DNA of 28,085 nt from an uncultured Collinsella sp. (GTDB lineage: Bacteria; Actinomycetota; Coriobacteriia; Coriobacteriales; Coriobacteriaceae), in NCBI GenBank assembly GCA_900545075.1, contig UQXT01000015.1, positions 1-28,085 of the forward strand. The letters are read 5' to 3'. The notes beneath the pieces are model-generated. The model did not search any database, was not told the DNA's origin, and saw nothing but the letters and a program-made list of their open reading frames with translations. This document shows positions 1 through 6,727 of the stretch, piece by piece. The translations under genes were made by a program, and so were the position numbers. Numbering within the stretch: position 1 is the first letter of the stretch; each line of letters opens with the position of its first letter.

Positions 1-91
1 GCCCCGCCGCGGTGTAGGATCGACCACCTGTCATCCGCAACGTTAAAATGCTGCAATGAGGCACAAGACTTGCGTTGCGGATGGACGGATT

Positions 92-754
92 ATGGGTCGT
101 AATAAATATCCCGAGGAGACGGTCGCGAAGATTCTCGACGCGGCGCTGGAGCTATTCTGCGCACAGGGTTATGAGGGGACGAGCATTCAAGATATCGTCG
201 ACCGCCTCGATGGCATGACCAAGGGTGCTATCTATCATCACTTTAAGAGCAAAGAAGAGATTTTCAACGCCGCATTTGATCGGGCAATGGCTCCGATTGT
301 TGAGCGCCGCCGCGCGACACTCGGTGCTGGCAATATGACGGGAGCCCAAAAGCTCAAACGACTTTATGCGCCCGAGTCCGTCGTTCCGCAAATCGATCTA
401 TGGGCTCGCATGCATCCTGCGGCAGATCCGGTAAAAAGCTCGCGGCTGCTGGCGATGCAGTACCAAGGTTCGTTTGACGAGTCGGCCGATGGCTATCTCC
501 TGCCAGTGATCGAGGAGGGCATCGCCGACGGCTCCATTGCGTGTGCATGCCCACGCGAAGCGGCGGAGGCGGTATCGTTGTTGGCGAATCTTTGGCTGTT
601 GCCGCTGTTCCGTCCGCTTGAGAACAAGGGTCGAATGCTCGCTCGCGCGCAATGTTTGGCGCAGATGGCGGCCGCGGTGGGGCTCGATTTGGGTAATGAA
701 GTGCTCCAGACAACGGCTCAGATATGGGACGTATGGAACCGTGCTGGGTGGTAA
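92..754 (+). CDS. TetR/AcrR family transcriptional regulator
   Basis: This is a one-component repressor-type DNA-binding protein of 220 aa when started at ATG 92. The N-terminal region (about residues 10-60) has the TetR helix-turn-helix pattern, with GYEGTSIQDIVDRL followed by GAIYHHFKSKEEIF, the typical recognition-helix and YxHFxSKE segment. The remainder is the variable ligand-binding and dimer domain. An in-frame ATG at 56 would add 12 residues that do not look TetR-like and has no ribosome site, so 92 is preferred, although its own Shine-Dalgarno is weak. Two near-identical palindromes lie between this gene and the downstream MFS transporter, so it very likely represses that pump and responds to one of its substrates. 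The family call is firm; the ligand is unknown. Confidence 0.93.
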   Translation: MGRNKYPEETVAKILDAALELFCAQGYEGTSIQDIVDRLDGMTKGAIYHHFKSKEEIFNAAFDRAMAPIVERRRATLGAGNMTGAQKLKRLYAPESVVPQIDLWARMHPAADPVKSSRLLAMQYQGSFDESADGYLLPVIEEGIADGSIACACPREAAEAVSLLANLWLLPLFRPLENKGRMLARAQCLAQMAAAVGLDLGNEVLQTTAQIWDVWNRAGW

Positions 755-755
755 T

Positions 756-776
756 ATAGATACTGACGGTATGTAA
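756..776. promoter_or_regulatory. Operator copy 1 (TetR-type palindrome, imperfect)
   Basis: Left arm ATAGATAC (756-763), spacer TGACG, right arm GTATGTAA (769-776). It matches the perfect palindrome at 821-841 at 17 of 21 positions and differs by one base in each arm. It starts two bases after the tetR stop codon. Its placement before the efflux gene fits an auxiliary operator site; binding by the adjacent TetR is inferred. Confidence 0.7.
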
Positions 777-785
777 TTGATTTGT

Positions 786-809
786 AAGGGTAGCCACGGC
801 TGCCCTTTT
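786..809 (+). terminator. Intrinsic terminator of the tetR gene
   Basis: AAGGGTAGCC (786-795) pairs with GGCTGCCCTT (798-807) with a single T-G wobble, followed by a short T run (to 809). It lies between the two operator copies, so tetR and the transporter are probably separate transcripts. Confidence 0.65.
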
Positions 810-820
810 CAAGTCATTAA

Positions 821-841
821 ATACATACTAATGGTATGTAT
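821..841. promoter_or_regulatory. Operator copy 2 (perfect TetR-type palindrome)
   Basis: ATACATAC (821-828), spacer TAATG, GTATGTAT (834-841): perfect 8-bp arms around 5 bp. It ends one base before the ribosome site (AGGGGG, 842-847) of the transporter start at 855, so a bound repressor would cover the leader. The size and symmetry are usual for TetR operators. Confidence 0.8.
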
Positions 842-854
842 AGGGGGCAGGCTT

Positions 855-1472
855 ATGGCTGGAATGCGGAGGAGTAGCGTCTCGTTGACGCAAAAAACAG
901 TGCAATCTATCAGGCTTTTCGGTCTTCTTGTTGCACAGCTGTGCGCGTATTCGATGTTGTCGGCACTGTGCTTTGCGTGCCCGCTTTACTTGTTCGACTG
1001 CAGCGGCTCATCAACGTTATATGGTGCCGTCGCGGCGATAGCGTTCGTGCCGGGCGTGCTTGCGACTCCGGCTGGCGGAATCTTGGCGGATCGCGGAAGT
1101 CATCGCGGGGCCCTTGTGGTGCTCGGCATTGTTCTGATGGCTGCATCACTGTTGTTTATCCCCATGAAGCGTTCGCTGCCTCTTGCCGTTGTCGTGGTAG
1201 CAATGCTTTGCGTCCAATATGGCATCCAATCGCTGCTGAAACCGATGCTTCAAATTGAGACGGTGCGCATGACGGGCCCAGAAAAGGTTGAGCGTGCCAC
1301 TGCGTTGGTCTCGCAGATAACCATGGCGAGCAATATCTTGGGGCCTGTAGTCGGGACGGCAGTCTATGGGTGCTTTGGTATCGATGCTCTATGCGAAACC
1401 GCGGCGTTGACGTTTGCGATGTCAGCCCTACTGTTCGGGGCGCACTCAAGCAAAATGCCTCATCTGGAATGA
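855..1472 (+). CDS. MFS efflux transporter, N-terminal half (split gene)
   Basis: This encodes about 205 aa with roughly six membrane segments. It has the MFS loop 2-3 signature (PAGGILADRGSHRG) and the helix-5 region SQITMASNILGPVVG that is common in MefA/MdfA-like drug efflux pumps. The start at ATG 855 is chosen because AGGGGG lies 7 bases before it; the longer reading from a TTG at 777 runs through the operators. The frame ends at TGA 1470-1472, in the loop between helices 6 and 7. The second half continues in a frame shifted by -1 from an ATG (1469) that overlaps this stop as ATGA. Together the two halves total about 420 aa, the normal MFS length. This is either a frameshift mutation or two translationally coupled half-transporters. 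Confidence 0.82.
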   Translation: MAGMRRSSVSLTQKTVQSIRLFGLLVAQLCAYSMLSALCFACPLYLFDCSGSSTLYGAVAAIAFVPGVLATPAGGILADRGSHRGALVVLGIVLMAASLLFIPMKRSLPLAVVVVAMLCVQYGIQSLLKPMLQIETVRMTGPEKVERATALVSQITMASNILGPVVGTAVYGCFGIDALCETAALTFAMSALLFGAHSSKMPHLE

Positions 1473-2116
1473 CAGGGGACAGTACGACTTGCTCGACATG
1501 CCGAAGCGATTTTCGGGAGTCGATTCGGTACCTGTTTCAAAACGCATCATTGCTCGTTGTGTTTTTGCTTGCGGCTATTTTGAACCTTGCGTTAGTTGGG
1601 TTAACGATTGGTGCTCCCGTTATTGTTGCAAAGCATCTCGGAATGCAATCATCCTTTGTTGGGATTATTGAGGTGGCTATGGGCTTAGGCGGTCTTGTCG
1701 GCAGTGGTTTGGTCGGTATTTGGCCGCATCGTTTTTCCTTCAAGGGCATATGTCGATATGTTGCGATGATTTGTTTTGGAGTCGTACCGATTATTGTCAC
1801 GCTACTGAGCGGTCCTGATGAATTAGCGTTTGCCGCGCTTGCGGCCGGCTCGGCATGGGTCATGGCGTGGGCAAGCATTGCATCGGTCGAAATTGTTTCA
1901 TTTGTTCAGCGGTCAGCGCCAAAGGAACTCTGCGGAAAAGTGCTGGCACTCGTTTATATGATGCTTTCCTGTGCAACGCCTATTGGCCAATTGGTTTACG
2001 GGCTCGCATATGATCGATGGACACCGGCGATTGTATTCGCAGGCATGTTTGCGGTGCTGACGTTGACGACGGCGCTGTTTTATCGGCTGAAAAGTCGCTT
2101 ATGGCGAATGGCTTAA
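1469..2116 (+). CDS. MFS efflux transporter, C-terminal half (split gene)
   Basis: About 215 aa with six hydrophobic segments, corresponding to helices 7-12 of an MFS pump. The loop stretch DFRESIRYLFQNASLL resembles the cytoplasmic start of the C-terminal bundle in macrolide-efflux-like MFS proteins. The first in-frame ATG (1469) forms an ATGA overlap with the stop of the upstream half. There is no good Shine-Dalgarno, so expression would depend on coupling or on a -1 shift. No stop occurs within this half, and its hydrophobic pattern is intact. If the frameshift is a real mutation, the transporter is probably a recent pseudogene. Confidence 0.78.
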   Translation: MTGDSTTCSTCRSDFRESIRYLFQNASLLVVFLLAAILNLALVGLTIGAPVIVAKHLGMQSSFVGIIEVAMGLGGLVGSGLVGIWPHRFSFKGICRYVAMICFGVVPIIVTLLSGPDELAFAALAAGSAWVMAWASIASVEIVSFVQRSAPKELCGKVLALVYMMLSCATPIGQLVYGLAYDRWTPAIVFAGMFAVLTLTTALFYRLKSRLWRMA

Positions 2117-2175
2117 GGCGCTGGGGCACCGTGAATTTGTGGAGGCAGTGGCGCGCCGCGCCGTGACGGCATTGT

Positions 2176-2203
2176 TTGGGCATGCCTCTCCTTCGTCTAC
2201 AAT
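2176..2203 (+). promoter_or_regulatory. Possible promoter of the HAD gene
   Basis: TACAAT at 2198-2203 is a good -10 hexamer. TTGGGC at 2176-2181 gives a 16-bp spacer (TTGTTT at 2173 would give 19). Transcription would begin near 2210, just before the right arm of the inverted repeat, so transcripts from here would not contain the left arm. Confidence 0.45.
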
Positions 2204-2232
2204 ATCGTGCAGACGAAGGAGAGGCATGCCCA
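2177..2232. repeat. Perfect 22-bp inverted repeat covering a ribosome site
   Basis: Positions 2177-2198 are the exact reverse complement of 2211-2232, with a 12-base loop (2199-2210). The right arm contains the Shine-Dalgarno AAGGAG (2216-2221) and reaches the first base of the HAD ATG (2232). In any RNA read through from upstream, the ribosome site would be buried in the stem; the stem could also act as a terminator-like barrier. Confidence 0.85.
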
Positions 2233-2998
2233 TGATCAAGATGTTCGCGAGTGATTTAGACGGAACGCTGCTGAACGCCTGCCGGTCGGCGAGCATGGCT
2301 TTACGGGCCTGGCGCTCGATGCCTGCTGCTCTAACGGCTCCATCGTGCGCGACAGTCATGGCGAGGTGCTCAAGACCTGGACCATCGATCCGCAGATCAC
2401 CGAGGAGCTGCTCAAGGAGTTCCCGGACATTTGCTTTGATTGCTCCACGCCCGATGGCATGTTCTCGAGCGGCTCGTTCGAGATGCATCAGGCGGGCTTT
2501 AAAAAGGACAGTCCTATCAAGCGCATCGTGATGCGCGGCATGCGTGCACGTGGCGGGTATCACGAGGAACAGTATTTCGACCAGTCGATCGGTGACATTC
2601 TGCGCCACGATGTGTGCAAGATCAACTGCCGTGTGATCTCGCCCGAGCTGGAGCGCGACCTTAAGGCGTATTTGGCCGAGCGCTCGGACCGCGTGGTCAA
2701 CGCGCCGTTTGACCCGGTGATGTTTGAGATCACGGATGTGGCATGCAACAAGGGCGAGAGCGTGGCCTGGCTGGCGGGCTACTACGGCATTGCCGAGGAC
2801 GAGGTCGCGGTCTACGGCGACGGCGGCAACGACATTGCCATGCTCAAACGCTTCCGCCACAGCTACGCGACCAAAAACGCAAGCGAGGCAGCCAAGGACG
2901 CCGCGAGCGCAACTATCGGCAGTTGCATGGTCCACGCCGTTCCCAAACACATGCTTGCCACCATGCACAAGCAGAATTCCTGCACCGTAATCGAATAA
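2232..2998 (+). pseudogene. HAD-IIB (Cof-type) phosphatase, internal deletion and frameshift
   Basis: The gene opens with MIKMFASDLDGTLLNA, the HAD motif I with nucleophile aspartate, from ATG 2232 behind AAGGAG. The reading then changes frame near 2275-2295 and resumes as PVGEHGFTGLALDACCSNGS, continuing intact to the stop at 2998 with the cap domain and the C-terminal motifs NKGESVAWL and VYGDGGNDIAML (motifs III/IV). Only about 20 residues separate motif I from the SNGS segment, whereas Cof-type enzymes have about 55. A block of roughly 100 bases that normally carries the motif II threonine (ATGR-like) is therefore missing, and the net loss is out of frame. A shortened product starting at GTG 2345 would lack the catalytic aspartate. 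It would have been a cytoplasmic sugar-phosphate or flavin-phosphate phosphatase; it is probably dead now. Confidence 0.8.
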
Positions 2999-3027
2999 TG
3001 TGACAAAGGGACAGCCCCTTTGTCACA
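2999..3027. repeat. Dispersed palindromic repeat, copy 1
   Basis: TGTGACAAAGGG, 5-base loop ACAGC, CCCTTTGTCACA: perfect 12-bp arms. It starts immediately after the HAD stop codon. Related copies lie at 3409-3437 and 18921-18955. It may act as a terminator stem, but there is no T tract. Confidence 0.85.
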
Positions 3028-3084
3028 GGTGACGCTGGTCTCTTGAAATACGAACAAACATTCGCATATCTAACTGCGCTTTGA

Positions 3085-3090
3085 TAGAAT
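3085..3090 (+). promoter_or_regulatory. Extended -10 for the small toxin-like gene
   Basis: TGATAGAAT (3082-3090) is an extended -10 (TGn plus TAGAAT). No good -35 is seen 17 bp upstream. Transcription would start near 3097, giving a leader of about 58 nt that contains the hairpin at 3120-3154. Confidence 0.4.
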
Positions 3091-3119
3091 TGATACTGTT
3101 GGCGGCAGTTCCATGTGCC

Positions 3120-3154
3120 GGGCAACGCCCTCCATCTGATGGGAGGTGATGCCC
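3120..3154 (+). promoter_or_regulatory. Leader hairpin sequestering the ribosome site
   Basis: CCTCC (3129-3133) pairs with GGAGG (3142-3146), and an outer GGGCA (3120-3124) pairs with TGCCC (3150-3154). The GGAGG is the Shine-Dalgarno of the ATG at 3155, so the leader folds the ribosome site into a stem, as in many type I toxin mRNAs. Confidence 0.6.
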
Positions 3155-3280
3155 ATGACCGATCTGATTGATTTCGTGAGACTTCTGACCGCTTTGGTCT
3201 CGTTCTCCACGGCGCTCGTCGGGCTTTCCGAGGCACTCAAGCAACGTTCGAAGCAACGTAAAAGGGGTCGCCGCCGCTAA
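3155..3280 (+). CDS. Small hydrophobic/basic peptide, candidate type I toxin
   Basis: A 41-residue ORF. The start is fixed by GGAGG eight bases before ATG 3155; a second ATG at 3149 is too close to the ribosome site. The peptide has a short polar start (MTDLIDF), one hydrophobic helix at about residues 7-25 (LLTALVSFSTALVGL), and a strongly basic tail ending KRGRRR. This is the usual build of single-pass toxic peptides from type I toxin-antitoxin loci (TxpA, BsrG and Fst are examples of the class); I do not recognise this one as a member of a named family. The leader hairpin over the ribosome site, the overlapping terminator at 3262-3294 and the convergent antisense promoter at 3349-3377 complete the expected layout. 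A degraded copy of its tail and terminator lies at 16655-16713. The coding call is good; toxin function is inferred. Confidence 0.65.
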   Translation: MTDLIDFVRLLTALVSFSTALVGLSEALKQRSKQRKRGRRR

Positions 3281-3294
3281 GGCGTTGACCCCTT
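3262..3294. terminator. Bidirectional terminator of toxin mRNA and antisense RNA
   Basis: AAGGGGTC (3262-3269) pairs with GACCCCTT (3287-3294), with an inner CGCC/GGCG stem. The left arm is inside the last codons of the 41-aa peptide. On the minus strand the right side reads GACCCCTTTT, a good terminator end for the convergent RNA; on the plus strand it ends CTTAATCC, which is weaker. Confidence 0.65.
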
Positions 3295-3342
3295 AATCCA
3301 AGCAACGGCGCTGCCCAGCTTACCAGAACTTGGGCTGCCGTC
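3262..3342 (-). ncRNA. Predicted antisense (antitoxin-like) RNA
   Basis: This roughly 80-nt RNA is predicted from the minus-strand promoter at 3349-3377 and would end at the shared terminator. It contains a second stem (GCCCA/TGGGC, about 3313-3335). It would overlap the 3' end of the toxin-like mRNA over the terminator and the last codons. The existence of the RNA is inferred only from promoter and terminator placement. Confidence 0.45.
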
Positions 3343-3348
3343 GGCGCT

Positions 3349-3377
3349 ATTCTACCCATGAATGCCATTTTGGACAA
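3349..3377 (-). promoter_or_regulatory. Antisense promoter
   Basis: Read on the minus strand: TTGTCC (3372-3377), exactly 17 bp, then TAGAAT (3349-3354). That is 4 of 6 and 5 of 6 consensus matches with ideal spacing. It points towards the 41-aa gene. No protein-coding start follows it. Confidence 0.55.
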
Positions 3378-3408
3378 ACGGTAATGCCGCTCCAAAAGCC
3401 AGGTGGGT

Positions 3409-3437
3409 TGTGACAAAGAGACTGTTCCTCTGTCACA
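3409..3437. repeat. Dispersed palindromic repeat, copy 3 (degenerate)
   Basis: Begins TGTGACAAAGAG and ends TGTCACA. It has the same 29-nt length as the copy at 2999 but several arm mismatches. It overlaps the stop codon (3433-3435) of the helicase gene on the minus strand. Confidence 0.65.
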
Positions 3438-6400
3438 TTCCGGGGTTCTCGACTAGCCAATGCTCGTAGGCGCGTTGCATGAGCTCGGCCTTGTCGGCTT
3501 TTTTGCGGCAGCCCTTCTGCTCCTCGATGGCCAGCTCATAGGCATCGCTTTGCTCAAAAGCGCTGGTATCCCAAGCACCGTGTTCAATGCGCGACCATAC
3601 GGCATCGATGAGTTGTTCGAGCTCGGCAATGTCGTCGGCGTTGGCGGTTGTCGCGAACGGCGGGCGGAGCTCGCCCGTTGTCTTGTCGGGTTCTACATAG
3701 TAGTCGCCCATGGAAGTGACGGTGTAGCCATAAAACTCGGGTGACGCTTCGACCAGCAGTTTGTAAAACTTGAGCTGACGATGGTAGCCTGCAGGGACTT
3801 CTTTGCCAAAGCCAGTCTTGTAGTCAACGATCTGCACCGTTTTAGCTGCATCGTCAACGAGGAGCAGGTCGAGAAAACCAAAGAGCGGAGTTCCTTCGGT
3901 GGTCAGGCACTGCATATTCGCCTCTGTGACGCAGCGATAGCCATGCACATGCTCGACAAGCCAGGGGACGAATACACGACAAATGCGTTCGAAGCGCTCC
4001 GAATAGCGATGGACGTCCTCGGAGGCAAAATCGAGCCACGAAATCTGCTGGCGATACTCGGCCTCAATTGTCTCAATCGCCGCCTCGCCATCGGCTGCCA
4101 TTCTATTAACGATCTCCTCGAACATCGCGTGAACGATGGTGCCGAATTCGGTTTGGATCGTGGGCGCCGTGGGCAGGCGCACAATCTGCTTCTCAGGGAA
4201 GTGCAGACTATTTGCGCATCCAGGCTCGTACGTCACAAAGTTGTTGAGCGCTGTGGCAGAAAGAAACTTCACGTCGGTATGAGGTTCCAGAAGCGCGCGG
4301 AGCTCGGGCGTATCGAGCACGTAGTTGTCGCGCCACTCGGTTTCGATTGCAACGCTGAGCTGGTCTGCTTCAGCAGAAACCTCGCAAGAGTCGATAAGCC
4401 CCGTGAGCTCCTGCAGCGCCGATCCGCCGGCGCGGCACAGCTCGAGGTGTCGCTTAGCACGCGTGATGGCGACAAACAGCAGGCGGCGCGCGTCGTCATC
4501 ATCCTTTTCATCGCGAATAAGCAGGTTGGACGGGTACAAGCTCATGCCGCCGGCGCCTTTGTGCCAAGTGGAGTCGTCGGCATCGAGCAGGTAGACGCAG
4601 TCGAATTCCAGGCCCTTAGAGCTATGGGCGCTGGTGAGGCGAACAGCTCCCGGCGTGCCGAGGTCGATCGATGCGTCGATACTCACGCCAAACTTTTGAG
4701 CGGCATCGAGCTTGTCGACAATATCGGACAGGCGAAGCGCACGTCCCATACGGCGCGCGTCTCCCATCTCACCTTCGGCAAAGGTGAGCAGGGCGCGGAT
4801 GCCGGCATTGAATTCGGCTGCGCCCAGCGGATTTAGTTCCTTGCAATCCTGATAATAGCCAAGGCTGCGTTCGACAATCTTAAAGAGCAGCGCTCTGACC
4901 GGGGAGGCGCCGGCTTCGGCCGCCCACTGCATAAGGTCGTCGTGCAGCTCTTTGACGCGGGCGCTATTGCTCTCGCACATGGCGGCCATCCAGTCGCCGC
5001 GATGCTCGCGCTTGGCGCTGAGCGTAAACGTCACGGACGATGGATGGTCGCCGCCCAGCTCGGCGGCACAGACAATCTGCGGAAGATAGCTGCTGGCGAG
5101 CTCCTGCTGCCCGCGAGCGAGCGCGGTAACGCAGCGCAGCAGCGCCAGTGTCGTCTGCATGCGCTCGGAAGCAAAGAGATTCTGTCGTTCGCGATAGGAA
5201 AACGGCACGTTCTCCTTAACGAGGAAGGGAATCAGCGAGCGCAATGCGGCGTGTTTGGCAGAGATGACTGCAATTCCTTCATTGGGATCTTCGCAGTCAT
5301 TGAAGTAGCCGGCCTCAAGTCGCTGCTTAATGCTTGCGGCGACGGCGGCGTATTCCTCGGCTTTGCCGGCGTAGACGTTCTCGCTAAAGCTGACCTGATC
5401 GCCTTGAGGCTTAAAGGCTTCGATTGACTTATTCGAGCTGGCATCGAGTCGGTATTCGATTTGCTGGGCGATAGCTTGACCAAGCTCAACGATGGCGGGC
5501 GTGGAGCGATAGTTGGTCTTGAGCACGATGCTCCGGGGCGAGAACTCGGCCGCAAACTGGTTGGTACACTCGATCGTGGCGCCCTGAAAACGCATGATGG
5601 CCTGATCGTCATCGCCGACGGCCATGATATTGGGCGCATCAACGCCGTCGCAGAGCAGCTCGATGATGCGCATCTGTGCGCCATTGGTGTCCTGGAACTC
5701 GTCAACTTGGATATAGGTATAGGTGTCCTGGAGCACTTGACGTAGCGCGTCGTTGTGCTCGACAGCGTTAACAAAGTCGCCGATCATGTCGTCGTAATCG
5801 TAGAGATGATGTTGGTCGAGCTCATTTTGGTAGCGACGTGCAACGTCGCAAGCAGCCTTAAGTCGCTCGCTTTGCTCGGCAATTTTAAACGTGCGCCCCT
5901 GAGAGTTGCTGCCTCCAAAGAAGGCATCGCGCGCCTTGGTGTATCCCGAGGATTTGCCCTTCTCATCGATGAGCTCGGTGCGGCGAACGGTGTCGCGTAA
6001 CTCAAGAATGTACGGTACATACGTGCCGGCAGGACAGTCAATCGGGCGGGTGAGCGATGTGGGCGCCATGGCGCAGACACGCTCGACCTCTTCCTCAAAG
6101 CGTTCGGCCAACGTGGCGCTTGCCCTTTCGCAGGCGAGCGTAAGCAGCTCGGAATGTTCGGTGAGCCAGGTAGCGGCGCAGATATTCTGCTGCGCGATGG
6201 CGCTCAGCGTGTCGTAGTCCAGGCCACTGCGTTTGATTTTGGAGACAAAGCCGATCATCTTACCGATGTTTTGCGCAGGCATATCAGGTGACCCTCCGCC
6301 TAACGGAGAACCAAGGGGCAGCGATTTGAGCAGCCGATCAAAAATTTCTTGCTGGTGCAGGCTGGTAACAAGCGTGTCGGTCGCAGGGCGCATGAAGTAC

Positions 6401-6720
6401 TCGGGATAGCGCGACCTGATGCTGCTTGCAAATCCGTGGAACGTGCTGACTTCGATGCCGTAAGCGTCGCGCCCAATGAGCTCAATCAGGCGTTTGCGCA
6501 TGGCTTCCGCGCCCGCCTCGGTATAGGTGAGGCAGAGGATGTTGCGCGGGGCGGCATCGCGCTTGGCCAGGATGTTCGCCGCGCGCAGGCTCAGCAGCTG
6601 CGTCTTGCCGGTGCCGGGGCCGGCAATGACGAGCAGCGGACCATCTAGGCATTCGACGGCCTCGTGCTGTTCGGGGTTTAGTCGGTCTAGCGATGCTATG
6701 AGTTCGGGGGTCATGTTCAT
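3433..6720 (-). CDS. UvrD/PcrA-type helicase with C-terminal RecB-like nuclease
   Basis: A 1095-aa superfamily 1A DNA helicase fused to a PD-(D/E)XK nuclease, so it probably unwinds and degrades DNA ends during break repair. It has Walker A AGPGTGKT (residues 33-40), motif II VDEFQDT (about 338-344), the GDDDQAIMRFQGA motif, TSAHSSKGLEFD in the later motif region, and LFVAITRAKRHLEL (motif VI). The C-terminal nuclease shows GTIVHAMFEEI, GFLDLLLV and VDYKTG (965-970, with D966 and K968). The start at 6720 (MNMTPEL) gives the natural beginning of a UvrD protein; the open frame extends 68 codons further upstream only because it overlaps the WYL gene. The size and domain order resemble AdnA/AdnB and AddA-like subunits, but only one such gene is present here. 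It is cotranscribed behind the WYL regulator, 7 bp downstream. Confidence 0.92.
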   Translation of the reverse strand: MNMTPELIASLDRLNPEQHEAVECLDGPLLVIAGPGTGKTQLLSLRAANILAKRDAAPRNILCLTYTEAGAEAMRKRLIELIGRDAYGIEVSTFHGFASSIRSRYPEYFMRPATDTLVTSLHQQEIFDRLLKSLPLGSPLGGGSPDMPAQNIGKMIGFVSKIKRSGLDYDTLSAIAQQNICAATWLTEHSELLTLACERASATLAERFEEEVERVCAMAPTSLTRPIDCPAGTYVPYILELRDTVRRTELIDEKGKSSGYTKARDAFFGGSNSQGRTFKIAEQSERLKAACDVARRYQNELDQHHLYDYDDMIGDFVNAVEHNDALRQVLQDTYTYIQVDEFQDTNGAQMRIIELLCDGVDAPNIMAVGDDDQAIMRFQGATIECTNQFAAEFSPRSIVLKTNYRSTPAIVELGQAIAQQIEYRLDASSNKSIEAFKPQGDQVSFSENVYAGKAEEYAAVAASIKQRLEAGYFNDCEDPNEGIAVISAKHAALRSLIPFLVKENVPFSYRERQNLFASERMQTTLALLRCVTALARGQQELASSYLPQIVCAAELGGDHPSSVTFTLSAKREHRGDWMAAMCESNSARVKELHDDLMQWAAEAGASPVRALLFKIVERSLGYYQDCKELNPLGAAEFNAGIRALLTFAEGEMGDARRMGRALRLSDIVDKLDAAQKFGVSIDASIDLGTPGAVRLTSAHSSKGLEFDCVYLLDADDSTWHKGAGGMSLYPSNLLIRDEKDDDDARRLLFVAITRAKRHLELCRAGGSALQELTGLIDSCEVSAEADQLSVAIETEWRDNYVLDTPELRALLEPHTDVKFLSATALNNFVTYEPGCANSLHFPEKQIVRLPTAPTIQTEFGTIVHAMFEEIVNRMAADGEAAIETIEAEYRQQISWLDFASEDVHRYSERFERICRVFVPWLVEHVHGYRCVTEANMQCLTTEGTPLFGFLDLLLVDDAAKTVQIVDYKTGFGKEVPAGYHRQLKFYKLLVEASPEFYGYTVTSMGDYYVEPDKTTGELRPPFATTANADDIAELEQLIDAVWSRIEHGAWDTSAFEQSDAYELAIEEQKGCRKKADKAELMQRAYEHWLVENPGM

Positions 6721-6727
6721 GGCAGTA

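Noticed and set aside
1436..1480. Programmed -1 frameshift in the MFS gene
   Set aside because: No convincing X XXY YYZ slippery heptamer with a downstream stem was found near the junction; mutation or reinitiation at the ATGA overlap is simpler.
2177..2232. Inverted repeat as the end of an insertion sequence
   Set aside because: The arms are adjacent with a 12-base loop and there is no transposase between or beside them.
2099..2968. Long minus-strand open frame opposite the HAD gene
   Set aside because: It is antisense to a recognisable HAD protein, has no ribosome site, and its composition is typical of a high-GC shadow frame.
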